64,000 bases of DNA from JAJYTL01 sp046705265 (GCA_046705265.1 JBJKQL010000007.1:1-64000); one strand, 5' to 3'. Positions 8,331 to 15,994 are shown, counted from the first letter of the stretch. Made by a program: numbers and translations. The notes: a model not told the origin generated them from the sequence alone.

Positions 8331-8828
8331 CTATACCGCGGCGGAAGCCCCGGCCCGCGCGCTGACGTCACGCGCGGTTCGTAGAAGCTCATCCAGCACA
8401 TCGTCCATGAAGGAGTCGATCTTCGCCGCGATCTCGGGGTTGAGCCAGATATCCGGACTGTTCTGACCGCGCGGCAGCGCGGGCTTTCTGCCCTTGCGCA
8501 ACTCCCGCATCAATCCCGTGTCGCTGCATTCGATAATGCTGTCGGCGATCGCCTTTTGGATCCAGAGACGCCGCGTGGTCGGACTCTTGACTTCGCGCAT
8601 GAATTCATAAGCCGTCGACATCTTGACCCGTCCCTCGCGCCACAGGCGCGTCAGCAAGTTCCATCCCGTCTGACTGCGATATTCGGCGCGGCCGACCGCC
8701 TCCTCCCAGCGCGTGCCGACAATGGCCAGCATCCGGAAATAGGCCTCATGATCCTCCCGCGCGTATCGTCGCACCGGCATGCCTTCATCCTCCGGCAGTG
8801 AGAAAGGGCGCACGGGATGATTTGTCAC
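8331..8828 (-). CDS. hypothetical protein, possible winged-helix regulator
   Basis: 165 aa, soluble, rich in Arg. No clear family match. The segment TGWNLLTRLWREGRVKMSTAYEFM, followed by a stretch with TTRRLWIQ, resembles the helix-turn-helix plus recognition helix of small alphaproteobacterial MarR-like regulators, but a wing is not evident. The C-terminus is a helix ending in an Ala-rich tail. It is first gene of a likely two-gene operon with the aquaporin and diverges from the promoter region of the gene at 8993. ATG 8828 is given; ATG 8780 is the alternative. Function assignment is weak. Confidence 0.6.
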   Translation of the reverse strand: MTNHPVRPFSLPEDEGMPVRRYAREDHEAYFRMLAIVGTRWEEAVGRAEYRSQTGWNLLTRLWREGRVKMSTAYEFMREVKSPTTRRLWIQKAIADSIIECSDTGLMRELRKGRKPALPRGQNSPDIWLNPEIAAKIDSFMDDVLDELLRTARDVSARAGASAAV

Positions 8829-8886
8829 AACTGCCGCCTCGTTTCAAGCACAAATACGCTAATGTAAGCATATAAGTACGCCACTA

Positions 8887-8915
8887 TTGACGTATAAATG
8901 AATTTAGGCTATATT
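8887..8915 (+). promoter_or_regulatory. sigma-70-like promoter of the 8993 gene
   Basis: TTGACG (8887-8892), 17-bp spacer, TATATT (8910-8915): a near-consensus housekeeping promoter with the standard spacing. It lies in a short AT-rich island. It predicts a transcript start near 8922 and a leader of about 70 nt. Confidence 0.6.
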
Positions 8916-8926
8916 CCAAAACATGT

Positions 8927-8971
8927 CGGTCCCCTGGTCTCGGGGACCGATAAGCCGCGGGGCAAGCCCCC
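8927..8971 (+). promoter_or_regulatory. double-hairpin 5' leader
   Basis: Two consecutive hairpins follow the predicted transcript start: CGGTCCCC-loop-GGGGACCG (8927-8949, 8 bp stem) and GGGGC-AA-GCCCC-type pairing at about 8958-8971. The ribosome binding site follows at 8982-8987. They could protect the mRNA 5' end or control translation. Confidence 0.4.
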
Positions 8972-8992
8972 GTTCACGCGATGGAGGTACAA

Positions 8993-9340
8993 ATGTCTTC
9001 ACTGGCGAGGAAATTCCACATCGGACGTGCCGGCATTCTGCTCGCCGCCGGAATCGGCGTCGCGGCGGTGATGACGACCGCGAAACCGGCGAAGGCCGGC
9101 GTCTGGATTGGTGTCGAGGTTCCGGCGCCGGTCTATACGGCGCCACCCGTTCCTTATCGTTACGGCTACGCCTATAGCTATCCTCCGGCCTATGCCGCCC
9201 CCCGGGCCTATTACCGTTATCCGGCTTACGGCTATGCGCGCGGCTTCTCCTATGGCGATCGCTGGGAGGGCCATCGCTGGGAGCATGACCGGGGGCATGA
9301 CTGGGGCCATCGCTGGGGTGGCCACGACGATCGCGGCTAG
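8993..9340 (+). CDS. secreted Tyr/Pro/Gly-rich low-complexity protein
   Basis: 115 aa. A signal peptide covers residues about 1-35 (AGILLAAGIGVAAVMTTAKP ahead of AKAG). The mature part is low complexity: Tyr/Pro/Ala-rich (PYRYGYAYSY, YPAYGYARGF) and then a Trp/His/Arg/Gly/Asp tail with WEGHRWEHDRGHDWGHRWGG. Similar Tyr-rich exported proteins are common in alphaproteobacteria and have no known function; surface or periplasmic location is inferred. ATG 8993 is chosen because GGAGGT lies 6 bp upstream; the in-frame ATG at 8981 overlaps that site. The strong promoter suggests high expression. Confidence 0.8.
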   Translation: MSSLARKFHIGRAGILLAAGIGVAAVMTTAKPAKAGVWIGVEVPAPVYTAPPVPYRYGYAYSYPPAYAAPRAYYRYPAYGYARGFSYGDRWEGHRWEHDRGHDWGHRWGGHDDRG

Positions 9341-9403
9341 AGCGACGTCCGGCCGGATGGGGTCATCGGGCCCCGGATAACGTTACGGGTTCTACAACGT
9401 CAT

Positions 9404-9443
9404 AGAGCGGTTTGGGTGAGCGAAAGCACACGAAAACCGCTCT
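9404..9443. repeat. palindromic unit, copy 1
   Basis: AGAGCGGTTT (9404-9413) and AAACCGCTCT (9434-9443) form a perfect 10-bp stem around a 20-nt loop containing GTGAGCGAA. A related hairpin lies at 15509-15546 with GTGAACGAA in the equivalent loop position on the other strand. This looks like a dispersed REP-type intergenic element. Confidence 0.6.
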
Positions 9444-9547
9444 GGACGTCGGACACGGCGGCATCGCCGCTCGCGCCGCCGGGATCGGCTGGCTTTGCCG
9501 ATCTGGATTTGATAGCAAGAACCGGAGCGCGGAGCGAAGCGGGCCCG

Positions 9548-9574
9548 CTAGTGTCGTGGTTTCGAACGTCGCAC
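9548..9574 (+). repeat. dispersed CTAGTGTCG repeat, copy 1
   Basis: A 27-bp motif starting CTAGTGTCG, with GTTTCGAA in the middle and GTCGCAC at the end. It matches 37755-37781 (opposite strand) at about 24 of 27 positions. Both copies are intergenic. Confidence 0.55.
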
Positions 9575-9779
9575 GATGGCTGCTATCGAAAGGCAGCGAA
9601 TTTCGGTAGGCGGCCATGAGATCGGTGCCGATGCACAGGCTGAGGCGGGCGTCGTCGAAAGCGAAGAGGGGATCGGCCGTCGTGTCACTTTGGTCCAGCA
9701 TCGCAGAAATGTCGGAAGCGTCCCGATCCTCGAGCGAGGCGCCGTGCCGCCATATGCTCGGTCTGCGTATTATCGCGTC

Positions 9780-10538
9780 ATGAACCGCGAATTGCTTTCG
9801 CGGCGCGCCGCTGCGGCGGCGCGGAAAGACATCGGTATCCCCGAGCGCGTCGCGGCGCTCGATTGGAGCGCGGTCGCGAAGAAGCTCGATGAAGGGGGAT
9901 ATGCGGTCACGGACACCCTGCTCACGGCCGAAGAGTGCGGGGCGCTGGCCGCGGCCTATGACGCGGAGACACGGTTTCGCAGCCGCGTCGTCATGGCCCA
10001 TCACGGGTTTGGCCGCGGTGAATACAAATACTTCGCCTATCCGCTGCCGGAACCGGTCGCCCAATTGCGCGCAGCGGTTTATCCCGAGCTAGCCTCGATC
10101 GCGAACCGGTGGAACGAATGGATGAACATCGGGATGCGCTATCCGCGCGATCACCTGACCTATCTCGGGCACTGCCACCATGCCGGCCAGACAAAGCCGA
10201 CGCCCCTCCTCCTGCAATACGGCCCGGGCGATTACAACTGCCTGCACCAGGACCTTTATGGCGAACATGTTTTTCCGTTGCAGTTCACGATTCTCTTGTC
10301 GCGGCCCGGATGCGACTTCACCGGCGGCGAATTCGTTCTGGTCGAGCAACAGCCGCGCATGCAATCGCGGGCCGAGGTCGTGCCGTTGCGCGAAGGCCAG
10401 GGCGTCATCTTTCCGGTCAACCATCGCCCGGTGCGAGGAACGCGGGGCTTCTATCGCGTTACGATGCGGCACGGCGTCAGTCGCCTTCTTTCCGGGCGTC
10501 GGCATACGCTCGGCATCATCCTGCATGACGCGAAGTGA
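9780..10538 (+). CDS. 2OG-Fe(II) oxygenase (PF09859-like)
   Basis: 252 aa. Matches the family pattern of small 2-oxoglutarate/Fe(II) oxygenases (Oxygenase-NA, PF09859): LDWSAVAKKLDEGGYAV, RFRSRVVMAHHGFGRGEYKY, LLLQYGPGDYNCLHQDLYGE and GVSRLLSGRRHTLGIILHD. Iron ligands are H156 and D158 (His-Gln-Asp) and H231; a C-terminal Arg next to them would hold 2-oxoglutarate. The family name suggests action on damaged nucleic acid, but this is not well established. The start is ATG 9780; the 68 upstream in-frame codons do not look coding. Its stop overlaps an in-frame extension of the waaA frame, which is probably not translated. Confidence 0.87.
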   Translation: MNRELLSRRAAAAARKDIGIPERVAALDWSAVAKKLDEGGYAVTDTLLTAEECGALAAAYDAETRFRSRVVMAHHGFGRGEYKYFAYPLPEPVAQLRAAVYPELASIANRWNEWMNIGMRYPRDHLTYLGHCHHAGQTKPTPLLLQYGPGDYNCLHQDLYGEHVFPLQFTILLSRPGCDFTGGEFVLVEQQPRMQSRAEVVPLREGQGVIFPVNHRPVRGTRGFYRVTMRHGVSRLLSGRRHTLGIILHDAK

Positions 10539-10672
10539 GCGCCACCCCGAGGTCGGGCTTGACGATGGCGCGGCAATCCCCGTATGGCGTGGGATGCGAC
10601 TTGCCCCACGGCGTTGGTTCCGATCCCGCTGCCGGCGGGAAGGCAGTTCCTGACCGGACGGTGCTCCCAACA

Positions 10673-12028
10673 ATGAACAATGCTTCCGTTATTCCCGATT
10701 CCAAGACTCCGGAGCCGGGTCCTCGCGCGCCCGAGCCGCGGCGCGCCGCTGGCATGGCGGCGCTTTATCGCACGCTGGCGACCGCAGCAACGCCATTCGT
10801 TCATCTTCATCTTCGTCACCGCGCGAAGAGCGGCAAGGAAGACCTGGTACGGCTGCCCGAGCGATTCGGCCATGCCAGCGCGGGGCGGCCCCGGGGACCG
10901 CTGGTCTGGATCCACGCGGCGAGCATCGGCGAGGCGATGTCGGTTCTCGCCTTGGCGGTCGGGCTCCACGCCACGCGGCCCGGTCTCAACCTCCTGTTCA
11001 CCACCGGCACGGTAAGCTCGGCGACGCTTCTTTCCCACCATCTGCCGCGCGGCGTTCTGCATCAATACGCACCGGTCGATCTGCCGCAGGCGGCGCGCGC
11101 CTTTCTCGACCATTGGCGGCCCGATCTTGCGCTTTGGGTCGAGTCGGAATTCTGGCCAACGCTGCTTTTGGAGACCCGCAAACGGCGCATCCCGGCGATC
11201 CTGTTGCAGGGGCGGCTTTCCGCCACCTCGCTCCGGCGCTGGCGCCGGGCAGCGGGGCTGATCGGTGACATCCTCGGCACCTTCACGCTGATTTTGGCGC
11301 AGACGCCGGCCGATGCCGAACGGCTGAAGGCGCTTGGCGCGCCGAGCGCCTGCCATCTCGGCAATCTGAAATTTGCCGCGCCTCCCTTGCCCGCCGATCA
11401 GGCAACGCTGGATGACTTGAAGGCAGCGATCGGCGCGCGGCCTTGCTGGCTCGCGGCCAGCACCCATCCGGGTGAAGAGCCAATCGTCGGCGCGGCGCAT
11501 CGGACGCTGAAATCCCGCTACCCCGGTCTCCTAACCCTGATCGTGCCGCGCCATCCCCGCCGCGGACGCGAAATCGCCGCGGCGCTTAATGCCTTGCATC
11601 TCGAGGCACCGCGGCGCGCCGCCGGCGCAAAACCGAATGAGGCGAGCGACATCTATATCGCCGACACGATTGGCGAACTCGGGCTCTGGTACCGCTTGGC
11701 TTTGGTCGCCTTTATCGGCGGTTCGCTGGTACCGCACGGCGGCCAGAATCCGCTCGAGGCGGCTCGGTTTGGCGTGGTGCCGCTGTTTGGCCCGCATATG
11801 GAAAATTTCACCACCATCGCCGAGGGCATGATCGCCGCCCATGCGGCCGGCTCGGTAAGCGATGAAGCAACGCTCGCCGATGCCGTCAACGCGCTTCTCG
11901 CCGATGCCGCCGAGCGACAACGCATGGCGGCGGCGGCCAAGGCCTTTGCCGAGGGTGAATCCGGCGTGCTGGATCGCATCCTCGGCGTGCTGCAGCCTTT
12001 TCTCGACCGGCTGGAAACGACGACCTGA
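10673..12028 (+). CDS. waaA: 3-deoxy-D-manno-octulosonic acid transferase
   Basis: 451 aa. Family GT30 Kdo transferase that adds Kdo from CMP-Kdo to lipid IVA on the cytoplasmic face of the inner membrane. Visible motifs are GPLVWIHAASIGEAMSVL, WVESEFWPTLL, LLQGRLSATSLRRW, WLAASTHPGEE, LIVPRHPRRG and FIGGSLVPHGGQNPLEAA, the full two-Rossmann GT-B set. Conserved sequence starts at MAALYRTL (10754), so 10673 and 10754 are both possible starts; neither has a strong ribosome binding site. It converges on the ABC-F gene with an 18-bp gap. An N-terminal anchor helix is not obvious. Confidence 0.93.
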   Translation: MNNASVIPDSKTPEPGPRAPEPRRAAGMAALYRTLATAATPFVHLHLRHRAKSGKEDLVRLPERFGHASAGRPRGPLVWIHAASIGEAMSVLALAVGLHATRPGLNLLFTTGTVSSATLLSHHLPRGVLHQYAPVDLPQAARAFLDHWRPDLALWVESEFWPTLLLETRKRRIPAILLQGRLSATSLRRWRRAAGLIGDILGTFTLILAQTPADAERLKALGAPSACHLGNLKFAAPPLPADQATLDDLKAAIGARPCWLAASTHPGEEPIVGAAHRTLKSRYPGLLTLIVPRHPRRGREIAAALNALHLEAPRRAAGAKPNEASDIYIADTIGELGLWYRLALVAFIGGSLVPHGGQNPLEAARFGVVPLFGPHMENFTTIAEGMIAAHAAGSVSDEATLADAVNALLADAAERQRMAAAAKAFAEGESGVLDRILGVLQPFLDRLETTT

Positions 12029-12046
12029 GCGGCCCAGCCGGCACGC

Positions 12047-13864
12047 TCACGCGCCGCTTTCGATTTCTTCACGGAGGATCTCAAGCATCAGCCACCGCTC
12101 TTCCGCTTCAGCGAGCTCAGCTTGCCGCGCGGCAAGCGCCGCCGTGATTTCGGCAAAGCGGGCGGGCTCGCGGGTGTAAAGACCAGCATCGCCAAGGCGC
12201 TCCGAAAGAGCGGCGATATCCGTCTGCAGTTCGGCAATCCGCCCGGGCAAGGTTTTGAGCGCGTGCTGATCCTTGAAGGTCAAGCGCCGCCGCGCTGGCC
12301 CTTGCTGTGCCGTCGCTGCCGGTTTTGTTTGCGCCTTTTGCGGGCGCCCGGCCGGCGGCGCCGGTGAAGCCGGGGCGGCGCCCCGTTGGGCCAGCATGTC
12401 GGTGTAGCCGCCGGCATATTCGGTCCATCGGCCGTCCCCGTCAGCGACGATGACCGAAGTCACCACGCGGTCGAGAAAATCGCGATCGTGACTGACCAGC
12501 AGCACCGTCCCGGAATAATCGGCAAGGCGCTCCTGCAAGAGATCCAGGGTTTCGAGATCGAGATCATTGGTCGGTTCGTCTAGGACCATGAGGTTCGAGG
12601 GTTGAGCGAAGGCTCGGGCAAGAACGAGCCGCGCCCGCTCGCCGCCCGAAAGCGCGCCGACCGGCGTGTTCGCCTGTTCCGGACCGAAGAGAAAGTCTTT
12701 CATATAGCCAATCACATGCCGGCTTCGGCCGTTGACCATGACCATGTGCCCGGCACCACGAGTAAGCGCGCCGCTCAGGGTTTGCGCGGGTTCGAGGCTC
12801 ACGCGCCGCTGGTCGAGCGTCACTTGCGCGAGGCCGGTGCCGAGCCGCACCATGCCGCGATCCGGCGTTAGCGCGCCAGTCAAGAGGTTGAGAAGCGTGG
12901 TCTTGCCGACGCCGTTCGCACCAACGATGCCGACGCGGTCGCCGCGTTGGGTCCGGGTGGTGAAATCGCGCACGATCGGTCGACCAGCATAGGACTTGGC
13001 AATTTCGTCGGCGACGATGACGAGACGGCCGGAAAGCTCGGCCGTCGCGGCCTCGAGCTTGATCTTGGGACGAGGATTCCGCCGCGCTTTCCGCTCCGCT
13101 CGCATCGCTTGAAGATCGGTCAGCCGCTTTTGATTGCGCTTGCGCCTGGCGGTGACCCCGTAGCGCAGCCAATCCTCTTCCATCACGATCTTGCGCCCGA
13201 GCTTGTGGCGGGCCGTTTCCTCCTGTTCGAGGAGCGCGTCGCGCCAGGGCTCGAAGGCGGCGAAGCCGCCATCGAAAACGCGGGTTTTTCCGCCGTCGAG
13301 CCACACCGTGGTGCTGGAGAGCCGGTCGAGAAGCCGCCGGTCGTGGCTGATCACGACGAAGCCGGAACGAAGGCCGGAAAGCTCGGCCTCGAGCCATTCG
13401 ATGCCGGGAAGATCGAGATGGTTGGTCGGCTCGTCGAGAAGAAGGATGTCGGGCTCAGGCGCAAGCGCGCGGGCGAGCGCGGCGCGGCGCGCCTCGCCGC
13501 CGGAAAGCCGCGCCGGATCCTCCTCGCCGGTGAGGCCGAGCATTTGCAGCAGCATGCGGGCACGGTGGCGGCCACTGAACTCGGTTTCGAGCCCCGCCTC
13601 GGCATAGGCGAGCGTGGTGTCGAAGCCCGCGAGATCGGGCTCCTGCGCGAGATAGCGGATGGTGGCGCCGGGCGCGGCGAAGCGGCGGCCGGCATCCGGC
13701 TGCATCAGCCCGGCGGCAATTTTGAGGAGCGTCGACTTGCCGGAGCCGTTCCGCCCGACGAGGGCAATGCGATCGCCGGCGCCGACATTAAGCCCAGCGC
13801 CGACAAGAAGCGGTCTGGCACCAAAGGTGAGCGCGATATCCTGCAGCAGCAGCAAAGGCGGCAT
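12047..13864 (-). CDS. uup: ABC-F family ATPase (Uup-like)
   Basis: 605 aa. Two ABC cassettes without membrane segments. Cassette 1: Walker A GRNGSGKST near residue 40, signature LSGGEARRAALARAL, Walker B LLLDEPTNHLDL. Cassette 2: GANGVGKTT near 330, LSGGERARLVLARAF, VLDEPTNDLDL. The P-site linker is followed by the C-terminal Pro/Ala-rich segment and a coiled coil (about 540-600) typical of Uup. ABC-F proteins act on the ribosome or on DNA structure; Uup is implicated in transposon excision and ribosome quality. Start ATG 13864 (MPPLLLLQDIALTFG) is chosen over the upstream 13891 codon. Confidence 0.9.
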   Translation of the reverse strand: MPPLLLLQDIALTFGARPLLVGAGLNVGAGDRIALVGRNGSGKSTLLKIAAGLMQPDAGRRFAAPGATIRYLAQEPDLAGFDTTLAYAEAGLETEFSGRHRARMLLQMLGLTGEEDPARLSGGEARRAALARALAPEPDILLLDEPTNHLDLPGIEWLEAELSGLRSGFVVISHDRRLLDRLSSTTVWLDGGKTRVFDGGFAAFEPWRDALLEQEETARHKLGRKIVMEEDWLRYGVTARRKRNQKRLTDLQAMRAERKARRNPRPKIKLEAATAELSGRLVIVADEIAKSYAGRPIVRDFTTRTQRGDRVGIVGANGVGKTTLLNLLTGALTPDRGMVRLGTGLAQVTLDQRRVSLEPAQTLSGALTRGAGHMVMVNGRSRHVIGYMKDFLFGPEQANTPVGALSGGERARLVLARAFAQPSNLMVLDEPTNDLDLETLDLLQERLADYSGTVLLVSHDRDFLDRVVTSVIVADGDGRWTEYAGGYTDMLAQRGAAPASPAPPAGRPQKAQTKPAATAQQGPARRRLTFKDQHALKTLPGRIAELQTDIAALSERLGDAGLYTREPARFAEITAALAARQAELAEAEERWLMLEILREEIESGA

Positions 13865-14286
13865 GGCATCCGCATAGCACGTTCGCCGCACCCTGTAATC
13901 CGCCGCGCTCGTGCGTCAATGCGGCTTCGGCCAGCGGTCGAGCGAATGCCCTTCCCTGGCACCAGCGTAGATCGAGGTGATCGAGGAGCTTCTCCCCCGC
14001 CCGCCGCGGCCGGTAGCCAGGGCGTGGCTGAGGCCGCACCGCACTATGGCAATGGTTCGATCGGGAAAACGAGGGAGAAGGGAAGCCCGTCAAAGGGCTT
14101 GAAGGGATGGCACCGGAATTGGCGCTGATGACATCGGCGCGGAAGTCGCCGAAGACGCGCACTCGACCCGCTTCTTGCCTGACGCGGTCACGGCAGCTTT
14201 GGGCGAGCGAGCCGCAGCCAACAGGCGCCCTCAGCGACCGCGCTCATAAGACGGCGCGTGGTCACCAGGCCAAACACGAACTGTTG
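13865..14286. other. gene-poor stretch
   Basis: 422 bp with only short frames on both strands and no ribosome binding site with a plausible product. A small hairpin AAGCCC-GTCAAA-GGGCTT lies near 14084-14101. Nothing else recognised. Confidence 0.5.
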
Positions 14287-14364
14287 TCAATTCTGGTAGT
14301 CGAAGGTGGCGAGCACGTAAAGTCCGGAGAGTGCGAGCGCGCCTAATGTGAAAGCGAAAAGCAT
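14287..14364 (-). CDS. candidate 25-residue membrane miniprotein
   Basis: ATG at 14364, stop TGA at 14289-14287. The product begins MLFAFTLGALALSGLYVLAT and ends FDYQN: one uninterrupted hydrophobic helix with a short polar C-terminus, the layout of known bacterial single-helix miniproteins. A perfect GGAGG lies 5 bp upstream of the ATG. GC-rich third positions match neighbouring genes. It lies alone in a gene-poor gap. I do not recognise a family; interaction with a membrane enzyme is a guess. Confidence 0.55.
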   Translation of the reverse strand: MLFAFTLGALALSGLYVLATFDYQN

Positions 14365-14980
14365 GTGAGCCTCCATTCAATTTTGGTTTCAGCGGCTGGA
14401 ATTCCAAATCTCGGTATGTGGCATACCAGCAAGGGTAAAAATTTTAGTCCCGTCTCTTCGCGCCATGCCCCTCTTGGATGCTGCTTTTGGGAGGCATCGC
14501 CGAAAGCTTCCAATCCATGGAATTCACGGCACTTGATCTCCGGCATGATCGCGATCTCTTTCAACCTCAGCGTTCACATCATCAACTTGGGGTGAACGCC
14601 AATTCATTACGTTTAGACAAATAGATAAGGCCATTATTGCGGCGCAACAATTACCAATTGTGCATAGCAACCATGCGATTTCGATAAGTGTCCGTCTGGT
14701 TGTGCGGCGCAGTTCCGAGCCGGCTCTTTACGGCCAACTTTTTGACCCGCAATGGCTTTCAGTCATGTCTGGTGTTATCAATATGGTATACAAAATATAA
14801 AATGAAATGGAGGGATGTGGCCCGAGGCCCGAGAAGCCACCCTGACGGCCGACCGATGCCGTGCCGTCGTCATCCGCCCCCGCCGTGGACCGCTGCGAGA
14901 ACGGGATTGACTCGGGGCCCCCTTTGTCATCGCGATGGCGCAAGCGCCCTGTCGGCCAATCCTGCAGCACAGCAAGACCC
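14365..14980. other. AT-richer gene-poor stretch
   Basis: 616 bp with lower GC than the surroundings. It holds a perfect inverted repeat GCGTTCAC/GTGAACGC (14570-14599) and several AT-rich promoter-like segments near 14780. A 73-codon minus-strand frame (14343-14564) overlaps the ribosome binding site of the miniprotein and looks non-coding. Confidence 0.45.
14570..14599. repeat. inverted repeat GCGTTCAC/GTGAACGC
   Basis: Perfect 8-bp arms with a 14-nt spacer, free of genes on both sides. No T-tract. Could be an operator or an RNA hairpin; nothing nearby decides this. Confidence 0.35.
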
Positions 14981-15413
14981 ATGCCGAACATCCCCGACGA
15001 TATCTTCACCGAACCCGACAATGCCTCGCCGGACACGCTGGCCAATCTGGACCCGCTGCGTCGCTTCGCTGGCGTATGGGAGTCCAATCAGGGGGTCGAC
15101 GTCAATCCGCAGGCGGAAGGCCCCGAGCGGTGCGTGTTCCGCGAGCATATCCGCATGGACCCGATCGATCCGCACGCCAACGGCCCCCTTTCTCGATGAG
15201 GCGTTCCGCACCGACTATTACCGCATCGACATCACCTTCAACAGCGATGGGAGCTGGACTTACGTGACGCGCACAGATCTGGCGCTCCGCGGCCGCACAC
15301 CCCCCTTCAATCACCACGACACCAACACCTTGCGACGGATTGCGCCAGCGATACCGAACCCGCTCGTCGGTCTGCTGAAGAGCGGCAAGGCGGGCTGGGC
15401 TCTGGTCTCATGA
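14981..15413 (+). pseudogene. FABP/heme-binding beta-barrel-like protein, deleted and frameshifted
   Basis: The first part (14981-15199) encodes a start resembling the bacterial FABP-like/DUF1794 beta-barrel family: LDPLRRFAGVWESNQGVDVN, then EGPERCVFREHIRMDPIDP. It stops at TGA 15197-15199. From about 15185 another frame continues with PFLDEAFRTDYYRIDITF and NHHDTNTLRRIAPAIPNPL, resembling the C-terminal third of the same family. About 80-100 middle residues are missing and the frame shifts at the junction, so the gene appears inactivated by an internal deletion. Family identification is from pattern memory. Confidence 0.6.
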
Positions 15414-15508
15414 CCGCATGAAAGCTACGGCGCCGGCGTTCGGCGCTCTTCTCTGAAGTCAAACTGAATAAGCCGGCAGGTATCCTTCCCCGAGGCCGAT
15501 TGCGCTTA

Positions 15509-15546
15509 GAGCGGCTCACATTCGCGTTCGTTCACGTAAGCCGCTC
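15509..15546. repeat. palindromic unit, copy 2
   Basis: GAGCGGCT (15509-15516) and AGCCGCTC (15539-15546) form an 8-bp stem; read on the minus strand the loop contains GTGAACGAA, matching the 9404-9443 element. It lies between the pseudogene and the cobalamin riboswitch. Confidence 0.55.
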
Positions 15547-15639
15547 CATCATTTCACATGATCAAGCAACCTTATCCGACGAGATCACGCATCCGGCCGG
15601 TTATTGCTCTTCCGCCCCGCCTGACATAGTCTGAATTCG

Positions 15640-15820
15640 CAACGGTTCCCCATTCGGGGGACGAGAGAGGGAACAAGGTAAGGCGGCATCCGCCCAATCC
15701 TTGGCTGCCCCCGCAACTGTAGGCGGGAAGCCCGCATCCGATCGCGCCACTGGCGGCCCAGGTGCCGCCGGGAAGGCCGGATGGAGGACGCCAGACCCGC
15801 GAGCCAGGAGACCTGCCGTT
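15640..15820 (+). promoter_or_regulatory. cobalamin riboswitch
   Basis: Conserved core elements appear in order: a GGTTCCCC-type hairpin and purine-rich GACGAGAGAGGGAA, AATCCTTGGCTGCCCCCGCA with ACTGTA, CCACTGGCGG, GGGAAGGCCGGAT, GACCCGCGAGCC, and the B12 box AGCCAGGAGACCTGCCG at 15802-15818. It precedes cobU by about 170 nt and should repress the long cobU-to-cobM operon when adenosylcobalamin is plentiful. No T-tract terminator follows, so translational control is more likely than attenuation. Confidence 0.95.
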
Positions 15821-15943
15821 GCCGACGCCGACGCGAACCACGGACGGGGCGCCCGTGGAGCGAACCGGCCGGGCCCTCGCCGCCCGCCCGGTCCCCAGCC
15901 GCGGTGGCGCTGTATCAGTGACGCTCCGGGAAGGGGTTGGACG

Positions 15944-15994
15944 GTGATTCGTTCCCTTGTTCGATCGGGCATTCGACGCGCGGCAACCGCATGA
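15944..15994 (+). CDS. possible leader peptide overlapping cobU start
   Basis: A GTG-initiated frame of 16 codons (VIRSLVRSGIRRAATA) preceded by AAGGGG ends at a TGA that overlaps the cobU ATG (ATGA), like the couplings inside the operon. It could pass ribosomes to cobU when the riboswitch opens this upstream site. There is no independent coding evidence. Confidence 0.25.
   Translation: MIRSLVRSGIRRAATA

Larger units (their letters stand above)
9341..9779. other. 439-bp intergenic stretch with repeats
   Basis: No convincing gene. It holds the palindromic unit at 9404-9443 and a CTAGTGTCG-type repeat at 9548-9574. The open frame running into the downstream oxygenase from 9576 lacks a ribosome binding site and family similarity. 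The minus-strand frame through this region mixes with the antisense of the oxygenase and is treated as a shadow. Confidence 0.6.

Noticed and set aside
9363..10064. 233-codon minus-strand frame upstream of and antisense to the oxygenase.
   Set aside because: Most of it is antisense to the well-supported oxygenase; the remainder passes through the dispersed repeats, which explains its repeat-like peptide.
14343..14564. 73-codon minus-strand frame in the 14.4 kb gap.
   Set aside because: Product looks random, and its frame crosses the GGAGG and start of the better-supported miniprotein.
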